A DNA stretch of 64,000 nt from Dryocola sp032051265 (GCA_032051265.1 DAMBYU010000006.1:1-64000); one strand, 5' to 3'. Shown: positions 44,431 to 53,712, counted from the first letter of the stretch. A program made the numbers and translations. Notes: a model not told the origin generated them from the letters alone.

Positions 44431-46452
44431 TTACTTGCCTTTAATCTCATACAGAGGCGTCTGACCGGCAACTACCTGACCCTGAGCCTGCAGAACCAGA
44501 CCACTGAAATCATCAATGTTGCTGCAAACTACCGGGCTAATCATGGAGCGAGCGTTAGCGTTCAGGAAATCCAGATCCATCTCCAGAACCGGCTGGCCGG
44601 CTACCACTTCCGCACCCTCTTCCACCAGGCGAGTAAAGCCTTTGCCGCCAAGTGCTACGGTATCAATGCCCATGTGGACAACGATTTCCGCACCCTTTTC
44701 GGTCTCCAGGCAGAACGCATGATTGGTGTTAAAGATTTTTACGATAGTGCCCGCGGCTGGCGAAACAACGGTTTTATCCGTTGGCTTCACAGCTACGCCA
44801 TCGCCTACCGCTTTGCTGGCAAAGGCTTCATCAGGCACCTGTTCCAGCGCAACCACATCACCGGTGACTGGAGAAACCAGCGCCGCGATGGTGACTGCAT
44901 TTGGTACAGCCTGTGGTTTCGCCGTAGTCGTAGCGGCAACGGGGGCCCCAGGTGCTTCTGCCGCAGGTACATCACCAGTTGTTTTCATGGCATTGGCGAT
45001 TTTCTCAGCCACAAAGCCCACGATAATCTGCACGCTGGTTTTGTTCAGGCGAATCACACCGGTTGCACCCAGACGTTTAGCCAGCGCTTCGTTAACCAGC
45101 GAGGAGTCTTTCACGTTCAGACGCAGACGAGTAATGCAGGCATCAATACCGGTCAGGTTAGCCGAGCCGCCAACCGCCGCGATGTACTGACGAGCCAGGC
45201 CAGAAACGTCCTGATTTGCTGTACCGCTAACGTTCACATCCTGACCATCAGTCTCATCACCGGCAACCGCCAGTTCACGACCCGGGGTTAACAGGTTGAA
45301 TTTGGTGATAGTGAAACGGAACACCACGTAGTAAATCACGAAGAACACGAGGCCCTGCGGGATCAGCATCCACCAGTGCGTTGCCAGCGGGTTACGCGAT
45401 GAAAGCACCATATCCACCAGACCGGCGCTGAAACCGAAACCTGCAATCCAGTGCATGCTTGCTGCGATGAACACTGAAATACCGGTCAGCACGGCATGGA
45501 TAACGTACAGAACTGGAGCTACGAACATGAAGGAGAACTCCAGCGGTTCGGTGATACCAGTAAAGAACGCGGCGAAGGCAGCCGCCATCATGATACCAGC
45601 TACTTTCGCTTTGTTTTCCGGACGAGAGCAGTGGTAGATAGCCAGTGCTGCACCCGGCAGACCGAACATCATGATTGGGAAGAAGCCTGCCTGGTAACGG
45701 CCGGTGATACCAACAACCGCTTTACCTGATTCGATGGACTGCGCACCGCCCAGGAAGTTAGGAATATCGTTAATACCAGCAACGTCAAACCAGAACACTG
45801 AGTTCAGCGCGTGATGCAAACCAACCGGGATTAACAGGCGGTTGAAGAACGCGTAAACACCAGCCCCAATGGAGCCCAGTTTCTGAATGTGCTCACCGAA
45901 GTTGACCAGACCGTCGAAGATCATCGGCCAGACATACATCATGATGAAGGCAACAACGATCATTACAAAAGAGGTAAGGATCGGCACCAGACGACGACCG
46001 CTGAAGAAGGAGAGCGCTTTCGGTAGCTCAACGCTGCTGTAACGGTTGTACAATTCCGCAGAGATAATACCCACCAGAATACCAACGAACTGGTTACTGA
46101 TTTTACTAAATGCCGCCGGGACCTGGTCCGCCGGAATTTTCTGGATCATGGCAACCGCTGCTGGAGAACACAGGGTGGTCAATACCAGGAAGCCAACAAA
46201 GCCGGTCAGCGCTGCGGCACCGTCTTTATCTTTGGACATACCGTAAGCCACACCAATGGCGAACAGAACGGACATGTTATCAATAATGGCAGCACCAGAT
46301 TTAATGAAGAACGCCGCAAGCGCGTTATCTCCACCCCAGCCAACCGGGTCAATCCAGTAACCTACCCCCATCAAAATTGCTGCTGCAGGTAGTGTAGCCA
46401 CGGGCACCATAAGTGCGCGGCCAACTCGTTGTAAATAACCTAGAATACTCAC
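44431..46452 (-). CDS. nagE: PTS N-acetylglucosamine transporter EIICBA
   Basis: Takes up and phosphorylates N-acetylglucosamine. 673 aa with domains in order: EIIC (about 1-370, ten or so membrane segments), EIIB (about 400-480, phospho-cysteine in GIDACITRLRL) and EIIA (about 520-673, phospho-histidine in VVHMGIDTV). An Ala/Pro/Thr-rich linker (about 485-520) makes it longer than the 648-aa E. coli protein. The start is GTG behind AGGGGG. It diverges from nagBACD across shared NagC operators. Confidence 0.97.
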   Translation of the reverse strand: MSILGYLQRVGRALMVPVATLPAAAILMGVGYWIDPVGWGGDNALAAFFIKSGAAIIDNMSVLFAIGVAYGMSKDKDGAAALTGFVGFLVLTTLCSPAAVAMIQKIPADQVPAAFSKISNQFVGILVGIISAELYNRYSSVELPKALSFFSGRRLVPILTSFVMIVVAFIMMYVWPMIFDGLVNFGEHIQKLGSIGAGVYAFFNRLLIPVGLHHALNSVFWFDVAGINDIPNFLGGAQSIESGKAVVGITGRYQAGFFPIMMFGLPGAALAIYHCSRPENKAKVAGIMMAAAFAAFFTGITEPLEFSFMFVAPVLYVIHAVLTGISVFIAASMHWIAGFGFSAGLVDMVLSSRNPLATHWWMLIPQGLVFFVIYYVVFRFTITKFNLLTPGRELAVAGDETDGQDVNVSGTANQDVSGLARQYIAAVGGSANLTGIDACITRLRLNVKDSSLVNEALAKRLGATGVIRLNKTSVQIIVGFVAEKIANAMKTTGDVPAAEAPGAPVAATTTAKPQAVPNAVTIAALVSPVTGDVVALEQVPDEAFASKAVGDGVAVKPTDKTVVSPAAGTIVKIFNTNHAFCLETEKGAEIVVHMGIDTVALGGKGFTRLVEEGAEVVAGQPVLEMDLDFLNANARSMISPVVCSNIDDFSGLVLQAQGQVVAGQTPLYEIKGK

Positions 46453-46563
46453 TTTATTCCCCCTATGAGACCCTGTTAAGGCTCGCTCAAAGCAGTGTTT
46501 TTATTGTCTTAATTACCTTAAATAAACGGCGACGCTTCACATCACACAGCGAAGTGTGAAAAA

Positions 46564-46588
46564 ATTTAATTCGTATCGCAAATTAAAT
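46564..46588. promoter_or_regulatory. NagC operator, nagE side
   Basis: TTTAATTCGTATCGCAAATT with A/T-rich flanks is essentially the E. coli nagE operator, the highest-affinity NagC site known. Confidence 0.85.
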
Positions 46589-46598
46589 GCGCGCTTTT

Positions 46599-46614
46599 TG
46601 TGACTATAGTCACC
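46599..46614. promoter_or_regulatory. CRP site in nagE-nagB region
   Basis: TGTGA-CTATAG-TCACC matches the CRP consensus TGTGA-N6-TCACA at nine of ten positions and lies between the two NagC operators, as in E. coli. Confidence 0.85.
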
Positions 46615-46659
46615 AAATATCGCTATAACCCCCCCCTTTGACTGGCTATCCCGCAAAAC

Positions 46660-46680
46660 TTATTTTATCATTCAAAAAAT
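46660..46680. promoter_or_regulatory. NagC operator, nagB side
   Basis: TTATTTTATCATTCAAAAAA matches the NagC operator described before E. coli nagB. It is 96 bp (start to start) from the nagE operator, consistent with a repression loop. Confidence 0.75.
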
Positions 46681-46786
46681 CGAGGCAGATTGCTCCCTCA
46701 GGCGCCAGTATAAAACTGGTTTACCCTTAGAGGGCTGAATATCAATCTGGCTAAACCCTTTTCCGTTAACTTTTAAGAGGTGAATG

Positions 46787-47587
46787 ATGAGACTGATTCC
46801 CCTGGCTACCCCGGCTCAGGTCGGTAAATGGGCTGCTCGCCATATTGTTAAACGCATCAATGCATTTAACCCAACCGCAGACCGCCCTTTCGTACTGGGC
46901 CTGCCAACCGGCAGCACGCCGCTTGAAGCCTATAAAGCGCTGGTAGAGATGCATAAAGCAGGCCAGGTTAGCTTTAAAAACGTGGTTACCTTTAATATGG
47001 ATGAATACGTTGGGCTGCCAAAAGAGCATCCGGAAAGCTATCATACATTCATGCACAAAAATTTCTTTGAGCACGTTGATATCCCAGCAGAAAACATCAA
47101 CCTGCTGAACGGTAACGCGGAAGATGTTGACGCAGAATGCCGTGCTTATGAAGAGAAAATTCGCTCCTACGGCAAAATTCATCTCTTCATGGGCGGCGTA
47201 GGCAACGACGGCCATATCGCATTCAACGAACCCGCTTCCTCCCTGGCGTCCCGTACCCGTATTAAAACCCTGACTCATGACACCCGCGTGGCAAACTCCC
47301 GCTTCTTTGACGGTGATGTAAATCAGGTTCCAAAATATGCGCTGACCGTGGGCGTCGGTACTTTGCTTGACGCAGAAGAAGTGATGATTCTGGTGCTCGG
47401 CCATGTTAAAGCGCAAGCGCTGCAGGCGGCCGTAGAAGGCAACGTGAATCACATGTGGACTATCAGCTGCCTGCAACTGCATCCAAAAGCCGTTGTGGTG
47501 TGCGACGAGCCGTCCACCATGGAGCTGAAAGTGAAAACGTTAAAGTATTTCAACGAACTTGAAGCAGAAAATATTAAAGGCCTTTAA
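46787..47587 (+). CDS. nagB: Glucosamine-6-phosphate deaminase
   Basis: Converts glucosamine-6-phosphate to fructose-6-phosphate and ammonia; allosterically activated by N-acetylglucosamine-6-phosphate. 266 aa with the substrate loop GLPTGSTPLEAYKALV, the catalytic segment NMDEYVGLPKEHPES and MGGVGNDGHIAFNEP. Two ATGs lie in tandem; the second has the better spacing (6 nt) from AAGAGG and gives the family length. First gene of nagBACD. Confidence 0.97.
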   Translation: MRLIPLATPAQVGKWAARHIVKRINAFNPTADRPFVLGLPTGSTPLEAYKALVEMHKAGQVSFKNVVTFNMDEYVGLPKEHPESYHTFMHKNFFEHVDIPAENINLLNGNAEDVDAECRAYEEKIRSYGKIHLFMGGVGNDGHIAFNEPASSLASRTRIKTLTHDTRVANSRFFDGDVNQVPKYALTVGVGTLLDAEEVMILVLGHVKAQALQAAVEGNVNHMWTISCLQLHPKAVVVCDEPSTMELKVKTLKYFNELEAENIKGL

Positions 47588-47612
47588 GCACTAATTTTTA
47601 CCGGGGGTAATT

Positions 47613-48761
47613 ATGTTTGCACTAACCCACGGTCGGATTTATACCGGCCATGACATTCTGGATGACCACGCGATTATTATTGCTGATGGCCTGATTGAGC
47701 GCGTTTGTCCGCGTTCCGAACTCCCGGCTGGGATCGAAACCCGTGACATGGGCGGTGCAATCATCGCCCCCGGTTTTATTGATGTGCAGCTAAACGGCTG
47801 CGGCGGCGTACAGTTCAACGACACCGTCGATGCCGTCACGGTGGAAACGCTGGAAATCATGCAGAAAGCCAACGAACGTTCTGGCTGCACCAGCTATCTG
47901 CCAACGCTTATCACCGCCAGCGATGAGTTGATGATGCAGGGCGTTAAAGTCATGCGCGAGTACCTGGCTAAGTACAGCAATCAGGCGCTCGGCCTTCATC
48001 TGGAAGGCCCATGGCTGAACATGGTGAAAAAAGGCACGCATAACCCAGACTTTGTACGTAAACCCGACGCCGGGCTGGTAGATTTCCTCTGCGAGAACGC
48101 AGACGTCATCACTAAAATCACTCTGGCACCAGAAATGGTCGAGCCAGAAGTTATTAAAAAACTGGTTGCCGCCGGGATTATCGTTTCCGCCGGCCACTCC
48201 AACGCTACAGCAAAAGAAGCCAAAATCGGTTTCCGGGCAGGGATCACCTTTGCCACGCACCTGTTCAACGCCATGCCTTATATTACAGGTCGCGAGCCAG
48301 GCCTTACGGGGGCAATTTTTGATGAGCCGGATGTTTACTGCGGTATCATTGCCGACGGCCTGCATGTGGATTATGCCAATGTTCGCACCGCGAAACGCAT
48401 GAAAGGCGATAAACTTTGCCTCGTGACCGATGCGACCGCGCCGGCCGGTGCCAATATTGAGCAGTTCATTTTTGCTGGTAAAACAATATACTACCGTGAC
48501 GGATTGTGTGTAGATGAGAACGGTACGCTGAGCGGTTCTGCCCTGACGATGATCGAAGGGGTACGTAATCTGGTCGAATATGCCAACATCGCGCTGGATG
48601 AAGTCCTGCGTATGGCGACTCTCTACCCTGCCCGTGCGATGGGTGTGGAAAAGCAGTTAGGTAGCATTGAGGCGGGTAAAGTCGCCAACCTGACGGCCTT
48701 TACCCGCGATTATAAAATCATCAAGACTCTCGTTAATGGTAATGAGGTCGTAACTGAGTAA
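47613..48761 (+). CDS. nagA: N-acetylglucosamine-6-phosphate deacetylase
   Basis: Amidohydrolase-fold enzyme that deacetylates GlcNAc-6-P. 382 aa. Metal-binding and catalytic motifs: GFIDVQLNGCGG (about 57-68), LGLHLEGPWLN with the metal Glu, SAGHSNATA and ATHLFNAMPYITGREPG with metal His residues, and catalytic Asp in LVTDATAPAG. It follows nagB by 25 bp with a GGGGG-type ribosome site. Confidence 0.98.
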   Translation: MFALTHGRIYTGHDILDDHAIIIADGLIERVCPRSELPAGIETRDMGGAIIAPGFIDVQLNGCGGVQFNDTVDAVTVETLEIMQKANERSGCTSYLPTLITASDELMMQGVKVMREYLAKYSNQALGLHLEGPWLNMVKKGTHNPDFVRKPDAGLVDFLCENADVITKITLAPEMVEPEVIKKLVAAGIIVSAGHSNATAKEAKIGFRAGITFATHLFNAMPYITGREPGLTGAIFDEPDVYCGIIADGLHVDYANVRTAKRMKGDKLCLVTDATAPAGANIEQFIFAGKTIYYRDGLCVDENGTLSGSALTMIEGVRNLVEYANIALDEVLRMATLYPARAMGVEKQLGSIEAGKVANLTAFTRDYKIIKTLVNGNEVVTE

Positions 48762-48768
48762 ATAAGGC

Positions 48769-49989
48769 ATGACGACTGGCGGACAGGCTCAAATAGGTAA
48801 TGTCGATCTGGTAAAACAGCTTAACGGCGCGGCGGTATACCGTCTGATTGACCAGCAGGGGCCAATCTCGCGCATACAGATTGCCGAACAGAGCCAGCTT
48901 GCTCCTGCCAGCGTCACCAAAATTACTCGTCAGCTTATTGAGCGCGGCCTGATTAAAGAAGTCGATCAGCAGGCCTCAACCGGCGGTCGCCGCGCTATTT
49001 CAATCATTACCGAAACCCGCAATTTCCACGCAATCGGCGTGCGCCTTGGCCGTCATGATGCCACCATCACGCTGTTCGATCTCAGCGCCAAACCGCTGGC
49101 GGAAGAGCACTACCCTCTTCCGGAGCGTACCCAGGAAACGCTCGAGCACGCTTTACTTCATGCCATCGCCCATTTTATCGAACAGACGCAGCGTAAAATC
49201 CGCGAGCTGATTGCCATCTCGGTGATTCTGCCGGGCCTGGTCGATCCTGAAAGCGGCGTAATTCGCTATATGCCACACATTCAGGTGGACAACTGGTCGC
49301 TGGTCGATAGCCTGGAAAAACGCTTCAAAGTTACCTGCTTTGTTGGTCACGACATCCGCAGCCTGGCGTTAGCGGAGCACTATTTTGGTGCCACTCACGA
49401 CTGCGAAGACTCCATTCTGGTGCGCGTTCACCGGGGTACGGGAGCAGGCATTCTGTCAAACGGCAGGATTTTTATCGGCCGTAACGGCAACGTGGGCGAG
49501 ATTGGCCATATCCAGGTCGACCCGCTAGGTGAGCGCTGCCACTGCGGCAACTTTGGCTGCCTGGAAACCATCGCTGCGAATGCCGCCATTGAAGGGCGGG
49601 TGCGGCATCTGCTTGAACAGGGCTATAACAGTCGCTTAACGCTTGATGACTGCAATATTGTCGCAATTTGCAAAGCGGCCAACAAAGGCGATGCGCTGGC
49701 TTGTGAAGTGATAGAGCACGTGGGCCGCCATCTTGGGAAAGCCATCTCCATCGCCATTAACCTGTTTAATCCGCAAAAGGTCGTGATCGCAGGCGAAATC
49801 ATTGAAGCGGAGAAAGTGCTGCTTCCCGCCATTGAGGGCTGCATCAATACTCAGGTTTTAAAAGCGTTTCGCAAAAACCTGCCCGTCGTCCGCTCACGCC
49901 TTGATGACCGCTCCGCAATTGGCGCTTTTGCGCTGGTAAAACGCTCCATGTTAAATGGCATGCTGTTGCAGCGCCTGCTGGAAAGTTAA
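48769..49989 (+). CDS. nagC: N-acetylglucosamine repressor NagC (ROK family)
   Basis: Represses nag and chi genes; GlcNAc-6-phosphate is the inducer. 406 aa: N-terminal winged HTH (about 15-80, ISRIQIAEQSQLAPASVTKI) and a ROK sugar-kinase-like domain with GRNGNVGEIGHIQVD and the zinc motif CHCGNFGCLE. It starts 7 bp after nagA. Operator-like sites for it occur at nagE, nagB and chiP in this window. Confidence 0.97.
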   Translation: MTTGGQAQIGNVDLVKQLNGAAVYRLIDQQGPISRIQIAEQSQLAPASVTKITRQLIERGLIKEVDQQASTGGRRAISIITETRNFHAIGVRLGRHDATITLFDLSAKPLAEEHYPLPERTQETLEHALLHAIAHFIEQTQRKIRELIAISVILPGLVDPESGVIRYMPHIQVDNWSLVDSLEKRFKVTCFVGHDIRSLALAEHYFGATHDCEDSILVRVHRGTGAGILSNGRIFIGRNGNVGEIGHIQVDPLGERCHCGNFGCLETIAANAAIEGRVRHLLEQGYNSRLTLDDCNIVAICKAANKGDALACEVIEHVGRHLGKAISIAINLFNPQKVVIAGEIIEAEKVLLPAIEGCINTQVLKAFRKNLPVVRSRLDDRSAIGAFALVKRSMLNGMLLQRLLES

Positions 49990-50052
49990 CGCGGGCAGGC
50001 GGCGATCTGCGCTATAGTTACGCCTTCATAAAAAGATAAGCTCGAGTAGTCA

Positions 50053-50805
50053 ATGACCCTCCAGAATGTAATTTGTGATATTGACGGCGTGTTGATGCAT
50101 GACAACATCGCCGTGCCGGGCGCCAATGAGTTTCTGGCCCGCATCCTTGAAAAAGGTTTACCGCTGGTTCTGCTGACCAACTATCCTTCGCAAACCGGAC
50201 AGGATCTGGCAAACCGCTTTGCATCAGCGGGCATAAACGTGCCGGACAGCGTGTTCTACACGTCGGCAATGGCAACCGCAGATTTTCTGCGTCGTCAGGA
50301 AGGCAAAAAAGCCTACGTTGTGGGTGAAGGCGCGTTAATCCATGAGCTCTATAAAGCGGGATTCACCATCACCGATATCAACCCGGATTTTGTCATCGTT
50401 GGCGAAACACGCTCCTATAACTGGGAAATGATGCACAAAGCCGCATACTTCGTGGCAAATGGTGCCCGTTTTATCGCCACCAATCCGGATACCCATGGCC
50501 GCGGTTACTATCCGGCCTGTGGCGCGCTCTGCGCAGGCATTGAGAAAATCTCTGGTCGGAAACCATTTTATGTCGGCAAGCCCAGCCCGTGGATCATCCG
50601 TGCGGCGCTGAATAAAATGCAGGCTCATTCTGAACATACAGTGATTGTGGGCGATAACCTGCGCACCGACATTCTGGCGGGCTTCCAGGCCGGTCTGGAA
50701 ACCATTCTGGTGCTGTCCGGGGTTTCGACGCTTAACGATATCGATGCGATGCCTTTCCGCCCTTCGTTTATCTACCCGTCCGTAGCCGAAATCGACATTA
50801 TCTGA
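50053..50805 (+). CDS. nagD: Ribonucleotide monophosphatase NagD (UmpH)
   Basis: HAD-superfamily phosphatase acting on UMP and other nucleoside monophosphates; part of pyrimidine overflow control although encoded with nag genes. 250 aa. Motif I is CDIDGVLMHDN (nucleophile Asp9), motif II LTNYPSQ, motif III GKPSPWI and motif IV VGDNLRTDILAG. It follows nagC by 63 bp and ends the operon at a terminator. Confidence 0.96.
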   Translation: MTLQNVICDIDGVLMHDNIAVPGANEFLARILEKGLPLVLLTNYPSQTGQDLANRFASAGINVPDSVFYTSAMATADFLRRQEGKKAYVVGEGALIHELYKAGFTITDINPDFVIVGETRSYNWEMMHKAAYFVANGARFIATNPDTHGRGYYPACGALCAGIEKISGRKPFYVGKPSPWIIRAALNKMQAHSEHTVIVGDNLRTDILAGFQAGLETILVLSGVSTLNDIDAMPFRPSFIYPSVAEIDII

Positions 50806-51132
50806 ACGCGTCATGTTGCGGCAAAAGCGCCCGGCACCCGTCGGGCTTTTTTATGAATACTGCATTTCGCCGCTCTATGGGTTTATCACCCGTCAGCCAA
50901 ATCCCTTAAAAATTGCATATCCGCTAATTATTTAGCCTTTTTACTTGTTATTTTTCACAAATCCGCAATCACCGCTGAGGTATTTGCGCCATAAACGGTA
51001 AAGGACTTGCATTCCCGCTAATGATTGCGCAAATTCGAATGCATGCAATGCAGCAACGCCGCTAAAACAGCAATAAACGGCAATGCGGCATCACGATTAA
51101 ACCGCTCAGGTCAGTGTTACGGAGAAAGTTCT
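50806..51132. other. nagD-asnB intergenic region
   Basis: 327 bp. The first 50 bp hold the nagD terminator. The remainder is an A/T-rich asnB promoter region and leader; I see no strong operator match or small gene in it. The GGAGAAAG site precedes asnB. Confidence 0.7.
50829..50852 (+). terminator. nagBACD terminator
   Basis: GCCCG ... CGGGC hairpin with an 8-nt loop followed by six T residues, 24 bp after the nagD stop. Confidence 0.85.
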
Positions 51133-52797
51133 ATGTGTTCTATTTTTGGTGTGCTGGATATTAAAACCGACGCGGTGGAACTGCGTAAAAAAGCGCTGGA
51201 ATTGTCGCGCCTGATGCGCCATCGCGGCCCGGATTGGTCAGGGGTTTACGCCTGCGATAAAGCGATTCTGGCCCATGAGCGCCTCTCTATTGTTGACGTC
51301 AACGCCGGTGCCCAGCCGCTTTACAACAAACAACAAACGCATGCGCTGGCGGTAAACGGAGAAATCTACAACCATCAGGCGCTGCGTGCCGAATATGGCG
51401 ATCGCTACGAATTCCAGACCGGTTCAGACTGTGAAGTTATCCTCGCTATGTACCAGGAAAAAGGCCCTGAGTTTCTGGACGACCTGCAGGGCATGTTCGC
51501 CTTTGTCCTTTACGACAGCGAAAAAGACGCATACCTGATTGGCCGTGACCATATCGGCATCATCCCGCTGTATATGGGGCATGACGAGCATGGCAACATG
51601 TACGTTGCTTCTGAAATGAAGGCGCTGGTTCCGGTATGCCGCACCATCAAAGAATTCCCGGCAGGCAGCTACCTGTGGAGCCAGGACGGTGAGATCCGTA
51701 GCTACTACCAGCGCGACTGGTTTGACTATGACGCGGTAAAAGACAACGTTACCGATAAAAACGAACTGCGTCAGGCGCTGGAAGACGCCGTCAAGAGCCA
51801 CCTGATGTCGGACGTGCCATACGGCGTGCTGCTTTCCGGCGGCCTGGACTCTTCCGTTATCTCTGCCATTACCAAAAAGTTTGCCGCTCGTCGTGTAGAA
51901 GACGAAGAGCGCAGCGAGGCATGGTGGCCGCAGCTTCACTCCTTCGCAGTCGGCCTGGTGGGTTCACCGGATCTTAAAGCTGCGCAGGAAGTAGCAAACC
52001 ATCTGGGTACCGTTCACCACGAAATCCATTTCACCGTGCAGGAAGGTCTGGATGCGATCCGCGACGTTATCTATCACATCGAAACCTATGATGTGACGAC
52101 TATCCGCGCCTCTACGCCGATGTACCTGATGTCCCGCAAAATTAAAGCGATGGGCATCAAGATGGTGCTCTCTGGCGAAGGTTCCGATGAAGTATTTGGC
52201 GGTTACCTCTACTTCCATAAGGCGCCAGACGATAAAGAGCTGCATGAAGAAACCGTGCGTAAGCTGCAGGCGCTGCATATGTTTGACTGTGCCCGCGCCA
52301 ACAAAGCGATGTCCGCCTGGGGCGTTGAAGCTCGCGTACCGTTCCTGGACAAGAAATTCCTCGACGTGGCGATGCGCATCAACCCGAAAGATAAAATGTG
52401 CGGCAACGGCAAAATGGAGAAACATATCCTGCGTGAATGTTTTGAATCCTATCTGCCGGCAAGCGTGGCATGGCGTCAGAAAGAGCAGTTCTCAGACGGC
52501 GTAGGTTACAGCTGGATCGACACGTTAAAAGAAGTTGCCGCAGGCCAGGTCACAGATCAACAACTGGAAACCGCGAGCTTCCGCTTCCCGTACAACACGC
52601 CGGGTTCGAAAGAAGCTTATCTTTACCGTGAAATCTTCGAAGAATTATTCCCGCTGCCGAGCGCTGCAGAATGCGTTCCGGGTGGTCCATCCGTGGCCTG
52701 TTCTTCTGCTAAAGCGATTGAATGGGATGAAGCGTTCAAAAGTATGAATGATCCTTCGGGGCGTGCGGTAGGCGTTCATCAGTCTGCCTATAAATAA
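51133..52797 (+). CDS. asnB: Asparagine synthetase B (glutamine-hydrolysing)
   Basis: Makes asparagine from aspartate, ATP and glutamine. 554 aa. The chosen ATG gives M-CSIFGVLDIK, so Cys2 becomes the N-terminal nucleophile of the class II glutamine amidotransferase domain (about 2-200); in-frame ATGs upstream would destroy this. The synthetase domain (about 210-520) has the ATP pyrophosphatase P-loop LLSGGLDSSVISA and SGEGSDEVFGGYLYF. Confidence 0.98.
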   Translation: MCSIFGVLDIKTDAVELRKKALELSRLMRHRGPDWSGVYACDKAILAHERLSIVDVNAGAQPLYNKQQTHALAVNGEIYNHQALRAEYGDRYEFQTGSDCEVILAMYQEKGPEFLDDLQGMFAFVLYDSEKDAYLIGRDHIGIIPLYMGHDEHGNMYVASEMKALVPVCRTIKEFPAGSYLWSQDGEIRSYYQRDWFDYDAVKDNVTDKNELRQALEDAVKSHLMSDVPYGVLLSGGLDSSVISAITKKFAARRVEDEERSEAWWPQLHSFAVGLVGSPDLKAAQEVANHLGTVHHEIHFTVQEGLDAIRDVIYHIETYDVTTIRASTPMYLMSRKIKAMGIKMVLSGEGSDEVFGGYLYFHKAPDDKELHEETVRKLQALHMFDCARANKAMSAWGVEARVPFLDKKFLDVAMRINPKDKMCGNGKMEKHILRECFESYLPASVAWRQKEQFSDGVGYSWIDTLKEVAAGQVTDQQLETASFRFPYNTPGSKEAYLYREIFEELFPLPSAAECVPGGPSVACSSAKAIEWDEAFKSMNDPSGRAVGVHQSAYK

Positions 52798-52810
52798 ACG
52801 ATCCTCGTTA

Positions 52811-52840
52811 AACAACGGGCCTGCGGGCCCGTTGTTATTT
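52811..52840 (+). terminator. asnB terminator
   Basis: AACAACGGGC-CTGCGG-GCCCGTTGTT, a perfect 10-bp stem followed by ATTT, 13 bp past the asnB stop. The T-run is short but the stem is strong. Confidence 0.75.
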
Positions 52841-53045
52841 CTCTGGCAAACTTCCCGTTTTCCGGCCGTTTTTCCGCTGAGAAATGCCCGAAATAACCGA
52901 TTGTTGCCGATATTTCCACCAAGCTGTTCGCAAGCTGGTCAAACAGACAATTTCAGCCCCTTTTCGGGAAAAAATTTGTTGACGCTGTTCGGTCAACTAC
53001 GCATAATGCGCCCCGCAACGCCGATAAGGTATCGCAGAAAAAGAA

Positions 53046-53122
53046 GGCTACTTAGCTCAGCTGGTTAGAGCACATCACTCATAATGATGGGGTCACAGGT
53101 TCAAATCCCGTAGTAGCCACCA
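53046..53122 (+). tRNA. metT: tRNA-Met (CAT), elongator, variant copy
   Basis: 77 nt with encoded CCA, anticodon loop CTCATAA, and elongator-type features. It differs from the second tRNA-Met at 53441 at three positions: the acceptor pair 7-66 is T-A instead of G-C (a compensated change), and the T-loop has A instead of G in TTCAAAT. First gene of the seven-tRNA transcript. Confidence 0.96.
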
Positions 53123-53134
53123 TTCTTTTTAAGC

Positions 53135-53219
53135 GCGGGAGTGGCGAAATTGGTAGACGCACCAGATTTAGGTTCTGGCGCCGCAAGGTGTGCGAGTTCA
53201 AGTCTCGCCTCCCGCACCA
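53135..53219 (+). tRNA. leuW: tRNA-Leu (TAG)
   Basis: 85-nt class II tRNA with a long variable arm (GGCGCCGCAAGGTGTGC), anticodon TAG in TTTAGGT, and encoded CCA. It lies 12 bp after the first tRNA-Met. Confidence 0.96.
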
Positions 53220-53238
53220 TTTAAACGCGTTGCATGGA

Positions 53239-53313
53239 TGGGGTATCGCCAAGCGGTAAGGCACCGGTTTTTGATACCGGCATTCCCTGGTTCGAATCCA
53301 GGTACCCCAGCCA
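53239..53313 (+). tRNA. glnU: tRNA-Gln (TTG), copy 1
   Basis: 75 nt, TGGGGTATCGCCAAGCGGTA start, anticodon TTG, encoded CCA. Identical to the next gene. Confidence 0.96.
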
Positions 53314-53348
53314 AATTTCTTCGAGATGTTGCGTGTACGCAAGGTCAT

Positions 53349-53423
53349 TGGGGTATCGCCAAGCGGTAAGGCACCGGTTTTTGATACCGGCATTCCCTGG
53401 TTCGAATCCAGGTACCCCAGCCA
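53349..53423 (+). tRNA. glnW: tRNA-Gln (TTG), copy 2
   Basis: 75 nt, identical to the copy at 53239-53313, with encoded CCA. The pair looks like a recent or concerted duplication. Confidence 0.96.
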
Positions 53424-53440
53424 TCGAAGAATGTCGTATC

Positions 53441-53517
53441 GGCTACGTAGCTCAGCTGGTTAGAGCACATCACTCATAATGATGGGGTCACAGGTTCGAA
53501 TCCCGTCGTAGCCACCA
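53441..53517 (+). tRNA. metU: tRNA-Met (CAT), elongator, standard copy
   Basis: 77 nt, GGCTACGTAGCTCAGCTGG start, anticodon CAT, encoded CCA. This copy has the usual G-C acceptor pair 7-66 and TTCGAAT T-loop. Confidence 0.96.
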
Positions 53518-53523
53518 TATTAT

Positions 53524-53598
53524 TGGGGTATCGCCAAGCGGTAAGGCTCTGGTTTCTGATACCAGCATTCCGAGGTTCGAATCCTCGTACCCCAGCCA
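53524..53598 (+). tRNA. glnV: tRNA-Gln (CTG), copy 1
   Basis: 75 nt, anticodon CTG in TTTCTGATA, encoded CCA. It begins only 6 bp after tRNA-Met. Identical to the next gene. Confidence 0.96.
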
Positions 53599-53633
53599 TA
53601 AAAAAGACGTTTGCTTTTGTGAACGCACCCCGT

Positions 53634-53708
53634 TGGGGTATCGCCAAGCGGTAAGGCTCTGGTTTCTGATACCAGCATTCCGAGGTTCGAATCCTCGTAC
53701 CCCAGCCA
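53634..53708 (+). tRNA. glnX: tRNA-Gln (CTG), copy 2
   Basis: 75 nt, identical to the copy at 53524-53598, encoded CCA. Last tRNA of the cluster; a terminator follows within 10 bp. Confidence 0.96.
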
Positions 53709-53712
53709 CTAT

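Larger units (their letters stand above)
46453..46786. other. nagE-nagB divergent control region
   Basis: 334 bp holding two NagC-type operators on either side of a strong CRP site, the classical arrangement for NagC repression-loop and cAMP-CRP activation of both nagE and nagB. No gene is present. Confidence 0.88.

Noticed and set aside
53079..53709. Open frames and spaced repeats across the tRNA cluster (CRISPR-like appearance)
   Set aside because: All repeats are explained by seven canonical tRNA genes with encoded CCA; no 28-37 bp repeat with variable spacers and no cas genes.
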